From: Negativicutes bacterium
GTDB taxonomy: Bacteria > Bacillota > Negativicutes > Anaeromusales > Anaeromusaceae
Length of the DNA stretch: 58,675 nt
Assembly: GCA_009929485.1 (NCBI GenBank)
Contig: SAAJ01000018.1
Span: forward strand, 1-58,675
Direction: 5' to 3'
Numbering within the stretch: position 1 is the first letter of the stretch; the number at the start of each line of letters is the position of its first letter. Positions 8,523 through 17,412 of the stretch are shown piece after piece. Under the pieces are notes generated by a model. It had not been told where the DNA came from and did no database searches. It saw nothing but the letters and a program-made list of their open reading frames with translations. The position numbers and the translations under genes were made by a program.

Positions 8523-9080
8523 TTGCAAAATCTAACACAAACCATTAGTAAAAATTTAGCCAAATTGCGTCTTCAAAATCGCCTCAGTCTAGACAAACTC
8601 TCGGAGCGTTCCGGCGTAAGCAAGGCCATGCTCAGCCAGATTGAACGTGGCGAATCCAACCCTACCGTCAATACGCTCTGGAAAATCGCCACAGGCCTGC
8701 GTGTTTCTTTTTATGATTTACTGCAGGAAGACAGGCAGGAAATCGAGCTCGTACGTCACGCTTCTTGCCCGCTTATAAACGATACTGCCAACGGCCTGTC
8801 GCTTTTCTCTCTTTTTCCTTTTAAATCCGACAAGCCTTTTGAAGTATTCACTGCCAAACTGCAGCCGCAGTGCACGCATTTTGCATCTCCCCACGCTGTC
8901 GGCTCAGAAGAATACGTGCTGCTGAGCAAAGGCGCCTTATACATACACGTGAACAACACTGACTACAAGTTACAAGGCGGCGACGCCCTGCGCTTTCCCG
9001 CCGACCAGCCTCATCACTATCACAATCCCGGACTCCAGGAGCTTTCTTTTCATTGCATGCTCTACCATGCCTGTTCATAA
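8523..9080 (+). CDS. XRE-family transcriptional regulator with cupin domain
   Basis: About 185 residues. The N-terminal lambda-repressor-type helix-turn-helix (residues about 8-62) contains SGVSKAMLSQIERGESNPTV. It is followed by a C-terminal cupin with the metal or ligand-binding barrel (HAVGSEEYVLLSKG to PADQPHHYHNPG). This architecture is typical of PuuR- or SinR-like repressors that sense amines, amino acids or other small molecules. The start was moved to the TTG at 8523, which has AAGGAG seven bases upstream; the longer frame from a TTG at 8487 has no ribosome site. A TATAAT box sits near 8473. Targets unknown. Confidence 0.87.
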   Translation: MQNLTQTISKNLAKLRLQNRLSLDKLSERSGVSKAMLSQIERGESNPTVNTLWKIATGLRVSFYDLLQEDRQEIELVRHASCPLINDTANGLSLFSLFPFKSDKPFEVFTAKLQPQCTHFASPHAVGSEEYVLLSKGALYIHVNNTDYKLQGGDALRFPADQPHHYHNPGLQELSFHCMLYHACS

Positions 9081-9153
9081 AACAGACCGCGCTTAGCAAC
9101 AATAACTTGCCTAGCGCGGTCTATTCTTTTCAAGCAACAGTAAAATCATGCTC

Positions 9154-10446
9154 TTAAAATAACACTACTTTGTTTCTGCCGCTTTTTTTCGCCTGATACA
9201 AGGCGTCATCCGCCCGTTTCAACCAAGATTCCAGCGTATCCTCGCTCATAAACTCCGCCACGCCGATACTTACCGTCAAAATCAACTGCAACGAGGACAT
9301 TGGCTTGTTCGCCATCTCCCGCCGCAGCTTCTCCGCTGCCGCTAATGCCGCCTCGCTAGTGCTGCATGGCAGCAATACGGCAAATTCCTCGCCGCCCCAA
9401 CGATAAATCGAGTCTACGACACGGAGATTTTGCTGAATCCGTTCCACCACTTCCACTAAAACCTGATCCCCCAGCAGGTGCCCGTGCTCATCATTAATCT
9501 GCTTAAAGAAATCAATGTCAATAAGCAAAATAGATACCGCTTCCCGATAACGCTGGCTGCGCAACATTTCTTGTTCCGCTGTTTCTTCAAACTTGCGGCG
9601 GTTCCAAGCGCCAGTCAAGCGATCCGTCAGCGCCACTTCCTCCAAATGCTCATTCGCCAGGCGCAGCTTACGGTTGCTTTCCTCCAGCATTCTCCAAGCC
9701 ATTTGCAAATCAATCTGCTGTTCTTCACTGCGCTGCAGTTCTTCACGCAGCCGGACTTTAACCTGCACCTTTTCCAAGGCAATGGCCGCCAAAAAAGCGT
9801 ATTGCTCTAATAAGCCCAATTGCTCTTCATTGGGAACGAACTGCTCCTTGCGCCAAGAAATACAAAAGATACCCAGCATCCGGCCGCCGCTGTTCAACGG
9901 ATATACGAGCATCGTACTGACCTGATCCATTTCTGGGGCTTTCAATTTACAGGGAAACCGCTGGTAGTCTGGCACATAGAGCATTTTCCCCAACCTCAGC
10001 ACCTCGCCGCTGGCACCTTCGCCTTTTTTGATTTCACGTTGCGGCAATTCGCTGTAAAGTCCTATAGCGTAGTTTACTTCCAATTTATCGCTCTCATTAA
10101 CAACAGATATATAACCGTCCGGCGCCCCCATAAGCTGTACCGCATCGTTAATGATCGTTTTCAGCAAGTCCCCCACTTCATCCCGGTCTTGCACCAAATG
10201 TCCGGTTATCATCTGTAAAGAAGCTATTTGCCTGGCAAAATCCTCTACCTGCCGCTTTAGCCGATTCTCCTTGCGAAGACGCCGTACCAGCCAAGCACCG
10301 ACAACGCTGATCAAAATACTGCCGCCCGCAGATATCCACCGGTAAAAACGTTTCCGTTCATTCATGGCTGCTTTAATCTGCTGAACATCCACGCCAACAG
10401 CAACAAGCAACGGATATTTCTCCAAGGAATGATAATGAAAAACCAA
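9154..10446 (-). CDS. GAF-GGDEF diguanylate cyclase, N-terminal sensor apparently lost
   Basis: 430 residues from a TTG with no good ribosome site. Residues 1-28 (EKYPLLVAVGVDV) look like the last strand of a periplasmic dCache sensor, followed by one membrane helix (about 36-55), a GAF domain (about 75-215), a coiled coil and a GGDEF domain. The catalytic motif GGEEF is at 351-355 and the inhibitory RxxD (RVVD) is present, so the cyclase core looks active. An in-frame TGA stops the frame just upstream. A plausible original start, ATG 10504 with GAGGAG upstream, leads into a hydrophobic helix in another frame. The gene therefore appears to have lost most of its extracellular sensor by deletion and frameshift. 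Confidence 0.8.
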   Translation of the reverse strand: MVFHYHSLEKYPLLVAVGVDVQQIKAAMNERKRFYRWISAGGSILISVVGAWLVRRLRKENRLKRQVEDFARQIASLQMITGHLVQDRDEVGDLLKTIINDAVQLMGAPDGYISVVNESDKLEVNYAIGLYSELPQREIKKGEGASGEVLRLGKMLYVPDYQRFPCKLKAPEMDQVSTMLVYPLNSGGRMLGIFCISWRKEQFVPNEEQLGLLEQYAFLAAIALEKVQVKVRLREELQRSEEQQIDLQMAWRMLEESNRKLRLANEHLEEVALTDRLTGAWNRRKFEETAEQEMLRSQRYREAVSILLIDIDFFKQINDEHGHLLGDQVLVEVVERIQQNLRVVDSIYRWGGEEFAVLLPCSTSEAALAAAEKLRREMANKPMSSLQLILTVSIGVAEFMSEDTLESWLKRADDALYQAKKSGRNKVVLF

Positions 10447-10504
10447 AAAGAATCAGCCACTCAAGAGCAATGGGCTGTCCCGCCCACGCTGGCTTTCGCT
10501 TCAT
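10373..10504 (-). pseudogene. Remnant N-terminus of the damaged GGDEF gene
   Basis: A 43-codon frame starts at ATG 10504 with GAGGAG about ten bases upstream. It reads MKRKPAWAGQPIALEW and then a hydrophobic run (LILFGFSLSFLG), a typical membrane-anchor start. It continues out of frame across the beginning of the GAF-GGDEF frame and stops at a TAA. It is interpreted as the true N-terminus of that gene, separated from the rest by a frame-changing deletion. Confidence 0.4.
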
Positions 10505-10758
10505 TTGCGGCACGCTCCTCTCGCCTTGCAACTGTAAAAGTATGCCATTTTAATTTCTCGCTGTTATATTCCCTATAGCAATCTTTAATCCCTTTCATCG
10601 CTTCTAGTTTCTTTACTTTCCTCTAGCACCGGCGCTGAGGCTCCTGAAATGTGCTAAAATAAAAGAAGTGAACGAAATCGCCGCCAACGAAAATTTTACT
10701 AAAAATCTCATTAAGGCTATACGATGTTAAATGCTCGTCATTGGAAAGGATGAACTAT
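10505..10758. other. Intergenic region between divergent GGDEF and M20 genes
   Basis: AT-rich spacer with a possible extended box TGTGCTAAAAT near 10652 serving the M20 gene. No convincing ORF, repeat or RNA structure was seen. Confidence 0.4.
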
Positions 10759-12192
10759 ATGTTTTATAAGGATTTAGAGCGGCTAATTGATGAAAAAAAA
10801 CAACGCTGGACCAAGACCAGCGATCAGATTTGGAACTATGCCGAAACAAAATTCCAAGAAACGCGCTCCAGCGAAATGCTCCGCTCGCTTTTAACGCAAG
10901 AAGGCTTCGCCGTCGAAACCGGCGTAGCCGATTTGCCCACTGCCTTTGTCGCCTCCTTTGGCAGCGGCGCGCCAGTCATTGCGTTTCTCGGCGAATATGA
11001 CGCCCTGTCCGGTTTGAGCCAGCAGGACGGCATCGCTGAAAAAATCCCCCTTATCGAAGGAGGCAACGGCCATGGCTGCGGCCATCACCTGCTCGGCGTC
11101 GGTTCCCTGGCGGCAGCCGTAGCGACTAAAGAAATTCTCAAAGAAAACAAGCTTCCCGGAACGGTGCGCTACTATGGCTGCCCCGGCGAAGAGGGCGGCT
11201 CCGGCAAAGCCTTTATGGCCCGCGCCGGCGTCTTTGGGGATGTCGACGCCGCCTTGACCTGGCACCCGTTGACGCACAACGCCATCTGGTCCACCCGTTT
11301 CTTAGGCAACTACCAAGTCGCGTTCCGCTTTCACGGCAAGAGTTCTCATGCCGCTTCCGCGCCGCATGTGGGACGGAGCGCCTTAGACGCCGTAGAACTC
11401 ATGAATATCGGCGTTAATTACCTCCGGGAGCATGTCGTCCCGGACGCGCGCATGCACTACGCCATCACCAACAGCGGCGGCGCTTCGCCCAACGTCGTCC
11501 CAAGCGAGGCGGAAGTGCTGTATCTTCTGCGGGCACCGGAGCTGGCACAGATTCAAGATATTTACGAACGAGTCTGCTCCATCGCTCATGGGGCCGCCTT
11601 AATGACCGGCACTACCCATGAAGTCCTTTTTCAAAAGGCATGCTCCAATTACATTCCGAACAACGCCTTAGAAACAATTATGTATCGCCACTTGCAGCAA
11701 GTGGCTCTCCCTGCGTTACCGGAAAACGAGCAGGAACTGGCGCAGCAGCTTCACCAAACCATGACGCAAGAGGATTTACAAAACGATCTGCATATGGCGG
11801 AATTGCTTTTAGGAGGACAGCACCGCGAGCTGCTGCCCGGCATCCGCAAGCAGCTTGTCGCTGACAGCGTTCTGCCCCATGTTCATACAGCTTCTCTGCT
11901 GCCTGGTTCCAGTGATGTCGGCGACGTCAGTTGGCTGGTACCGACCGCACAGTGCAGCACCGCCTGCTATGTATTCGGCACGCCTGGCCATTCCTGGCAA
12001 ATGGTAGCCCAAGGAACTTCTTCTTTAGCGCACCAAGGCATGCTGACCGCTGCCAAAGCCCTAGCCCGCACCGCGCTGGAGCTTTTCACCCAGCCCGAAC
12101 TGATTCAGGCCGCCAAAGCCGAGCTGCTTCAGACCTTGGATGGCCACACCTACCAGTGCCCCATTCCTCCTGATGTGCAGCCACCGCTTTAA
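10759..12192 (+). CDS. M20 family amidohydrolase, AbgB-like
   Basis: About 478 residues of the M20D peptidase/amidohydrolase family, close in layout to p-aminobenzoyl-glutamate hydrolase subunit B. Metal-site segments are visible: GEYDALSG, the GHGCGHHLLG motif with its histidines, CPGEEGGSGK with the catalytic glutamates, and ALTWHPLTHN. A lid/dimerisation domain lies in the middle and SSDVGDVSW occurs near the end. It hydrolyses amide bonds of N-acyl amino acids or aminobenzoyl conjugates in the cytosol; the substrate is unproven. The start was set to ATG 10759, where GGAAAGGA has an eight-base spacing; upstream TTG and ATG codons overlap that site. Confidence 0.9.
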   Translation: MFYKDLERLIDEKKQRWTKTSDQIWNYAETKFQETRSSEMLRSLLTQEGFAVETGVADLPTAFVASFGSGAPVIAFLGEYDALSGLSQQDGIAEKIPLIEGGNGHGCGHHLLGVGSLAAAVATKEILKENKLPGTVRYYGCPGEEGGSGKAFMARAGVFGDVDAALTWHPLTHNAIWSTRFLGNYQVAFRFHGKSSHAASAPHVGRSALDAVELMNIGVNYLREHVVPDARMHYAITNSGGASPNVVPSEAEVLYLLRAPELAQIQDIYERVCSIAHGAALMTGTTHEVLFQKACSNYIPNNALETIMYRHLQQVALPALPENEQELAQQLHQTMTQEDLQNDLHMAELLLGGQHRELLPGIRKQLVADSVLPHVHTASLLPGSSDVGDVSWLVPTAQCSTACYVFGTPGHSWQMVAQGTSSLAHQGMLTAAKALARTALELFTQPELIQAAKAELLQTLDGHTYQCPIPPDVQPPL

Positions 12193-12206
12193 AGCAGCCA
12201 AGGAGC

Positions 12207-13010
12207 TCAGTCCAAATAGTCCAACAGCGAAGCGTCTTCTGTTGACTCCAGCTGATTTAGTATCGCCTCAAAATCAGTATAGCTGAAAACAGGAATGCGC
12301 CGCAGCAGATAGGGATTGTCTTTATCTGGACGGTTGACGCCCGGCAGCACCGTAAACGCCCCAGTATAACCGCTCTGCTCAGTTTTCCTTGTTACCTCGG
12401 CATTGTAAAAACCTCCGGGATAGGCAAAATAATCAATGGACTGCCCCGCCAGACGCTCTACGCCGCGGCGGCTTTGGGCCACTTCCTTCTCTAACTCGGT
12501 CGCTGCTAATTTTGTCAGATTGGGATGGCTGCGCGTATGGGAGCCAATTTCAATGCCTGCCTTTTCCATCTCTTGAATCTGTTGCACTGAAAGGCGATTC
12601 TTGCGGTTAAAATTACTTTGCACCATAAAAATGGCCGCACGAAACCCTTCCTGTTTGAGCACAGGGAACGCCTGGGTATAGTTATCCTCATAGCCATCGT
12701 CAAAGGTTATCAGCACTGGCTTCTCCGGCAGCGTGACTGGCTCTCCCCGCATGTAAGCGGTCAAGTCGGCCAAGGAAATACTCCGATAGCCCCGCTCCCG
12801 CAATTCCTTCATTTGCCGGGAAAACTCCGGCGTATCTACATTCAAATACGGATAATCCGGAGCTTCTGCGCCCACATAATGGTATAAAAGCACGGGGATT
12901 CCCTTAAAGCCAGCCTGCGCCTGCACGACGACCGGCAAAAACAGCAAAAGCCCGGTTAAAGCCGCGCTCACCCCTATTTTAAAGCAAGCAAAAACAGTTC
13001 TTTTTCTCAT
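12207..13010 (-). CDS. Polysaccharide deacetylase family protein
   Basis: About 267 residues. A signal peptide or anchor (about 1-30) is followed by a NodB homology domain (carbohydrate esterase family 4). The metal and catalytic motifs are visible as TFDDGY, with adjacent aspartates, and SHTRSHPNL, with the HxxxH ligands. The IPVLLYHYVG block resembles PgaB/IcaB-type and YadE-like enzymes. It probably removes N-acetyl groups from an extracellular or wall polysaccharide. The ATG at 13010 is preferred because AGGAG lies nine bases upstream; the upstream ATG at 13019 sits on that site. It is divergent from the radical SAM gene. Confidence 0.87.
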   Translation of the reverse strand: MRKRTVFACFKIGVSAALTGLLLFLPVVVQAQAGFKGIPVLLYHYVGAEAPDYPYLNVDTPEFSRQMKELRERGYRSISLADLTAYMRGEPVTLPEKPVLITFDDGYEDNYTQAFPVLKQEGFRAAIFMVQSNFNRKNRLSVQQIQEMEKAGIEIGSHTRSHPNLTKLAATELEKEVAQSRRGVERLAGQSIDYFAYPGGFYNAEVTRKTEQSGYTGAFTVLPGVNRPDKDNPYLLRRIPVFSYTDFEAILNQLESTEDASLLDYLD

Positions 13011-13058
13011 CAGTTGCATCTCCTAAGCTAGCAATACTATTTTCCGGGAGGAATATTC

Positions 13059-13955
13059 ATGTATTTTGATAATGCCGAAGGTCCTGTTTTTCGTCCCCCC
13101 AGCGAAGCCGACAGCTTGATTCTCCGCGTCACCATCGGCTGTTCCCACAATGCCTGCACCTATTGCAACATGTACCGCAGCGTTTCTTTTCGCATGCGTC
13201 CCCAAGAAGAAATCGACGCGCAGCTGCAGCAGGCGCAGCGCTATGCCGCTCATATTCACCGGGTCTTCTTGGGAGATGGCAATGCTTTGGTGCTGCCCAC
13301 GGAACGTCTCTTGGCTATTTTAGCACAAATTCATGCTTTGTTGCCAAAAGTACGCCGCGTTTCCTGCTATGCCGGCCCCAAAGACATGCTGCGCAAAACC
13401 CCAGAAGAACTGATCTCCCTGCGCCAAGCCGGCCTCAAGCTGGTCTACTACGGCATGGAGTCTGGCGACGACGCCGTACTGGCCCATGTCAACAAGGGAG
13501 TCACCGCCGCGGAGTCCATCGAGGCTGGCCAGCGCATCGTCGCCGCAGGCATTAAGCTTTCGATGATGGTTATTCTCGGCCTGGGCGGTCAAGAAGCGTC
13601 AGCCCGTCACGCCCGTAATACCGCCTTGGCGGTCAGCGCCATCCGCCCGCACATGCTCAGCGCTCTTACGCTGATGATGTACCGCGGCAGCGAGTTGCTG
13701 GAAGAGTTTGAAAGCGGCCGCTTCCCGATCCTTTCTCCTGCCGGCATCATGGAGGAGCTTCATTTGCTGCTGCAGGGCATTGAGCTGCCCCCGGAGCATC
13801 ACTGCCTTTTTCGCAGCAACCATATTTCCAACTATATCAATTTCGCCGGCACGCTGCCCAAAGACAAAGAGCGCCTTTTGTCTGAAAGCCTAGCGGCTAA
13901 AGACAAATTGGCGCTCCTCAAAAACTGGGATCCCTACAACAATGTAGAAAGATAA
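13059..13955 (+). CDS. Radical SAM protein with CX4CX2C cluster motif
   Basis: 298 residues. The [4Fe-4S]-AdoMet motif is C28-x4-C33-x2-C36 in the context GCSHNACTYCNMY, one residue wider than the classical CX3CX2C but known from a subgroup of short radical SAM enzymes. Following blocks (FLGDGNAL, YYGMESGDD) match the SAM barrel of the Elp3/HemN-like superfamily. There is no B12, TRAM or HemN C-terminal domain, so the reaction cannot be named. GGGAGG precedes the ATG by seven bases. It shares a 48-bp intergenic region with the divergent deacetylase. Confidence 0.87.
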   Translation: MYFDNAEGPVFRPPSEADSLILRVTIGCSHNACTYCNMYRSVSFRMRPQEEIDAQLQQAQRYAAHIHRVFLGDGNALVLPTERLLAILAQIHALLPKVRRVSCYAGPKDMLRKTPEELISLRQAGLKLVYYGMESGDDAVLAHVNKGVTAAESIEAGQRIVAAGIKLSMMVILGLGGQEASARHARNTALAVSAIRPHMLSALTLMMYRGSELLEEFESGRFPILSPAGIMEELHLLLQGIELPPEHHCLFRSNHISNYINFAGTLPKDKERLLSESLAAKDKLALLKNWDPYNNVER

Positions 13956-13971
13956 AGGCTGCCGGAATTGC

Positions 13972-14307
13972 TTACCGCAATTGCCGTTCCGCCAGTTCCC
14001 CAAAGAACGGCAGGCTGTAGCGCTCTCCTTGAAAGCCCTTGTACATCATCAGCAGCCAGACAAACAGCGTAGCCGGGCCAATAACAATGGAAATAAGAAT
14101 GCCAATAAACGGCAGCAAATGCGCCAGCAGTGAAATAACCATCAAAGAGCCAAAGGTCACCAGCGACTGCATGGCGTGAAAGCGAACAAAGGTATTTTCC
14201 TTTTCCAGCAGCAAAAATACGATCCCCGACAGCCAGCCTAGCAAATAACACAAGCACGCCGCCGTATTCGCGCTCAAACCCACTGAAGTTTTACCCCAAT
14301 CCGTCAT
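13972..14307 (-). CDS. DUF4870-type small membrane protein
   Basis: 111 residues with three or four hydrophobic helices. The stretch LGWLSGIVFLLLEKENTFVRFHA near residues 23-45 is characteristic of the DUF4870 family: a helix, an acidic turn, then the FVRFHAxQS signature. The cellular role of the family is unknown. It lies just downstream of the enoyl-CoA hydratase gene on the same strand and is convergent with the radical SAM gene. Confidence 0.8.
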   Translation of the reverse strand: MTDWGKTSVGLSANTAACLCYLLGWLSGIVFLLLEKENTFVRFHAMQSLVTFGSLMVISLLAHLLPFIGILISIVIGPATLFVWLLMMYKGFQGERYSLPFFGELAERQLR

Positions 14308-14337
14308 CTTGGCGCCCCCCTTCTCTACGTCCCTGCC

Positions 14338-15120
14338 TTAGCGACCGCTAAAGGCAGGTTTTCTTTTTTCCCGAAATGCTGCTACACCTTCCTGGTGATC
14401 CTCTGTTTCCAGGCACAACGCCTGCAGCTGCGCCTCCATCTGCGCCATCTGTTCAAAGTTCGCTTCTTGGCTGGCATGCAAAGCCGCCTTAGTTTTCGCC
14501 AGCGCCAGCGGCGGCGCTATCGCCAACCGAGCGGCCCAAAAGCCGGCTTCTTCATCCAGTTCATCCGCTTCAGCGAGGTGATTTAACAGCCCCCATTCAT
14601 AAAGGGTTTCCGCTGTAACCGCGTCGCCGATAAACATCAATTCCTTCGCCCGATGCATGCCTAAGAGGCGAGGCAACAAATACAAACCGCCGCAATCCGG
14701 CACCAGCCCCACTTTAGCAAAGCTCTGCGCAAACTTCGCCGACCGGGACGCAATCACCAAATCACAGGCCAAGGCCAGATTAAAGCCCGCTCCGGCCGCC
14801 ACGCCATGCACCTTGGCCAAGACAGGCTTCGGCATTTCCCGAATAATTTTCACCAAATTGCCAACCTCTTCAATAAAAGCCTTCGCCTCCGCTGTCCCGG
14901 CAATGGATTCCAAATAATTCAAATCGCCGCCGGCGCAAAAAGCCCGACCGCTGCCGGTCAAGACCACGACCCTCACCGAAGCGTCGGCTGCCGCCGCCTC
15001 CAGAACCTGACGCAGTTCTTCCGTCATTTCATCATTAAGTGCGTTAAGCGCTTCCGGACGATGCAGCGTCACGGTCAACACTTCCGCCTGCTTTGTTACC
15101 ATTACTGTTTTTTCACTCAT
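14338..15120 (-). CDS. Enoyl-CoA hydratase/isomerase family protein
   Basis: 260 residues of the crotonase fold. The oxyanion-hole blocks are visible: RAFCAGGDLNYLE near residue 65 and AAGAGFNLALACDLVIAS near residue 110, followed by KVGLVPDCGGLYLLPRLLG. The catalytic acidic residues of classical hydratases are not both obvious; an aspartate lies at the second position (VPDCGG). It may be a hydratase, isomerase or PaaG/MenB-like enzyme acting on acyl-CoA. The start was moved from the long frame to ATG 15120, which has GGAGG eight bases upstream. Confidence 0.88.
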   Translation of the reverse strand: MSEKTVMVTKQAEVLTVTLHRPEALNALNDEMTEELRQVLEAAAADASVRVVVLTGSGRAFCAGGDLNYLESIAGTAEAKAFIEEVGNLVKIIREMPKPVLAKVHGVAAGAGFNLALACDLVIASRSAKFAQSFAKVGLVPDCGGLYLLPRLLGMHRAKELMFIGDAVTAETLYEWGLLNHLAEADELDEEAGFWAARLAIAPPLALAKTKAALHASQEANFEQMAQMEAQLQALCLETEDHQEGVAAFREKRKPAFSGR

Positions 15121-15152
15121 CTGTTCCGCCTCCTTCTTATTCTCGCCGACCT

Positions 15153-15536
15153 CTACCACAGGCGCGCACAGAAAAAGCCCGCCCAAGTAGACGCCAAGCA
15201 AAGTATCACATTACTGCCTGCATTGGCGAAGGCTTGACCCATAGCCCCTTCCTGCACCAGATGCAGCGTTTCATAGCTAAACGAAGAAAATGTCGTCAAG
15301 CCGCCCAGAAAGCCTACCGCTATAAACAAGCGCCATTGCGGATCCAGCTCCAACCGTTCCAAAAACAAAGTCATAAATAACCCGATAATAAAAGAACCGG
15401 CCACATTCACAAACAAAGTTCCATAAGGAAAAGCGCTGCCAAAACGCTCCGCCGCCCAAATGGTCACCAGGTACCGCGTCACAGCCCCCATCCCGCCGCC
15501 AAAGGCGATAACCGCCAGATCCAAGGCCATGTTCAT
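15153..15536 (-). CDS. crcB: Fluoride channel CrcB/Fluc
   Basis: 127 residues with four membrane helices. The family landmarks are GGGMGAVTRY near the start, PYGTLFVNVAGSFIIG with the central asparagine, and GFLGGLTTFSSFSYE, the phenylalanine-box/TTFS motif. Fluc proteins are dual-topology dimers that let toxic fluoride leave the cell. The gene overlaps the DUF190 gene by four bases (ATGA) and has AAGGAGA at its start, so the two are translationally coupled. No fluoride riboswitch was recognised upstream. Confidence 0.95.
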   Translation of the reverse strand: MNMALDLAVIAFGGGMGAVTRYLVTIWAAERFGSAFPYGTLFVNVAGSFIIGLFMTLFLERLELDPQWRLFIAVGFLGGLTTFSSFSYETLHLVQEGAMGQAFANAGSNVILCLASTWAGFFCARLW

Positions 15537-15889
15537 CGTATTTTCTCCTTGCCGTCGTTGTGGCGATAGTGGACCACTTCGATGTTCTCCAGGGTAACCA
15601 TACCCTGCCCTACAGCTTCATCCAAAAAAGGCAGCAGTTTGGCGATGTATTCTTCGCTGTCCACCAGTTCCACCACAATCGGCAAATCACTGGACAGCTC
15701 TAAAAGACGCGATGTATGAATACGGCTGTTGGCGCCGAACCCCTCCAGGCCGCGGAACACGGAAGCGCCCGCCAAATCAAGGGCCTTAGCCTTTGCGACA
15801 ATCGCATGATATACAGGCTGTCCCTGATACCGATCCGACTCTCCCACATATACGCGCAAGCGCTGAGCCTGCCCGCTGATTTTTATCAT
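15533..15889 (-). CDS. DUF190 domain-containing protein, partner of CrcB
   Basis: 118 residues. It matches the DUF190 pattern: RLRVYVGESDRYQGQPVYHAIV at the start, the AGASVFRGLEGFG block, and PIVVELVDSEEYIAKLLPFLD, a PII-like alpha/beta fold. DUF190 genes are very often next to crcB and are thought to modulate or accompany fluoride export; the mechanism is not established. It overlaps crcB by four bases and is upstream in the same operon. Confidence 0.92.
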   Translation of the reverse strand: MIKISGQAQRLRVYVGESDRYQGQPVYHAIVAKAKALDLAGASVFRGLEGFGANSRIHTSRLLELSSDLPIVVELVDSEEYIAKLLPFLDEAVGQGMVTLENIEVVHYRHNDGKEKIR

Positions 15890-15992
15890 GTTCGGCTCAC
15901 ATCCTTAGATAGACAGTATTTATTTGTATTTTCGCCATACAAAAGAAAACTCCCTGCTTAGGCGGCAATTACAGCCTGCCTTTTCTCCCAAT

Positions 15993-17213
15993 TTATCGAC
16001 CGCTGGAGTAGCTGCCATCCCAGACAACATCGCGGTAGCGCTGGGGATCTGTATCCCCTTCCGTACTAAACAACAAGATTTGAGATTGCGAAGTAAGACC
16101 CATCATTTCCTTAGCTTCTCGCCATTCGCTGCGCTCTAGCAGCAACGACAGCAGGCCCAGCGGCACCGCTCCGGATTCTCCGGAAATCACCTGTGCATCG
16201 CCGCGAAGCGGATTGCCAAGCACGCGCATACCGCGCGCCGCTACTTCATCGGAGCAGGAAAAAAAGAATTCACCGTAATCACGCAGTAATTCCCACCCCA
16301 TATAATTTGCTTCGCCGCAGGCCAGCCCCGCCATAATGGTATTCAAATCGCCTCCAACCGCATGAGGACGGCCGTCATTCGCTACGGCAGAACGATACAA
16401 GCAGTCAGCTGAACGTGCTTCCACCACGGCTAAACGAGGACGCTCCTCTCCATAGCGCGCCGCCAGTACGCCTTGCAGCATGCCCGCCAGAGAACCGACA
16501 CCGGCTTGAATCATCACATGACTAGGCGCCGTCAAAGCATGGTCTTGTTTTAACTGTTCCAACGCCTCATCCGCCATGGTCGCATATCCTTGCATAATCC
16601 AAAGCGGAATTTCTTCATATCCTTCCCACGCCGTATCCTGAACAATAACCCAGCCTTCTTCTGCAGCCCGGCGAGCTGTGTAGCGAACCGTATCATCATA
16701 ATTCCAGTCCATAATTTCCGCCTCAGCGCCTTCTTGCCGAATCGCTTCTAAACGATATTCCGTCGATCCTTTCGGCATATAGACCACTGCTTTTTGCTGC
16801 AGCATCTTCGCCGTCCAAGCTACGCCTCGTCCGTGGTTGCCATCGGTCGTCGTCGCAAAGGTAATATCTCCCAAGCGGGCTTTTACCTCAGCCCCCGTTA
16901 ATCTCGAAAACGGAAGCTCGCTAATATCCATCCCCAGGCACTCTGCTAAATATTTTCCCATCGCATAGGAACCGCCAAGGCCTTTAAACGCGTTAAGCCC
17001 AAACCGGAAAGACTCATCTTTTACATAAATTCCCCCGACTCCCAAGAGTTCCGCCAAACGAGACAGCGAACGCAAAGGCGTAGGCTGATACTGCGGAAAA
17101 CTGCTATGAAAAGCTCGAACTTTTGCAGTCGCCTCTAAAGAGAACTTTTCCGGAGAACTCGCCGGGTGTTGGTAAAATTTACTGAACCGATTATCTTGCC
17201 AACTAATGTGCAT
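15993..17213 (-). CDS. dpaL: Diaminopropionate ammonia-lyase
   Basis: 406 residues of fold-type II PLP enzymes. The PLP lysine sits in RFGLNAFKGLGG, the phosphate-binding and active-site segment is TTTDGNHGRG, and HVMIQAGVGSLAGMLQG provides the glycine-rich loop. The whole pattern (YVKDESFRFGLNAFK, WNYDDTVRYTARRA, DTAWEGYEEIPLWIMQGY) is diagnostic for DpaL/YgeX. The enzyme cleaves 2,3-diaminopropionate to pyruvate and two ammonia, feeding amino-acid catabolism. The start was set to ATG 17213, with AAAGGGG seven bases upstream, rather than the TTG at 17234. It is a single-gene unit. Confidence 0.93.
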   Translation of the reverse strand: MHISWQDNRFSKFYQHPASSPEKFSLEATAKVRAFHSSFPQYQPTPLRSLSRLAELLGVGGIYVKDESFRFGLNAFKGLGGSYAMGKYLAECLGMDISELPFSRLTGAEVKARLGDITFATTTDGNHGRGVAWTAKMLQQKAVVYMPKGSTEYRLEAIRQEGAEAEIMDWNYDDTVRYTARRAAEEGWVIVQDTAWEGYEEIPLWIMQGYATMADEALEQLKQDHALTAPSHVMIQAGVGSLAGMLQGVLAARYGEERPRLAVVEARSADCLYRSAVANDGRPHAVGGDLNTIMAGLACGEANYMGWELLRDYGEFFFSCSDEVAARGMRVLGNPLRGDAQVISGESGAVPLGLLSLLLERSEWREAKEMMGLTSQSQILLFSTEGDTDPQRYRDVVWDGSYSSGR

Positions 17214-17350
17214 GTCCAATCCCCTTTCTTCCAAGCTGCAAATGAAAAAAGAACTATACAGGAACGCTTACAGGCTCCCTTCCCGCCGCGAACTATCTTC
17301 TGCTACTTTTCGGCATCAGTGATTCTTCCCCCTGCCGCCTCGCAAAAGAA

Positions 17351-17388
17351 AAGCAAGGCTGTATCATTCTCACAACACAGCCTTGCTT
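17351..17388 (-). terminator. Terminator after the 2-hydroxyacid dehydrogenase gene
   Basis: AAGCAAGGCTGT and ACAGCCTTGCTT are perfect complementary arms with a 14-base loop. On the minus strand the second arm is followed by TTCTTTTG. It lies 25 bases past the dehydrogenase stop. Confidence 0.85.
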
Positions 17389-17412
17389 TATAAAGTATAG
17401 CCTCTTTAGATT

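Noticed and set aside
15890-15992. Fluoride riboswitch before the DUF190-crcB operon
   Set aside because: The conserved GGCGAUGG...GCC pseudoknot core could not be found.
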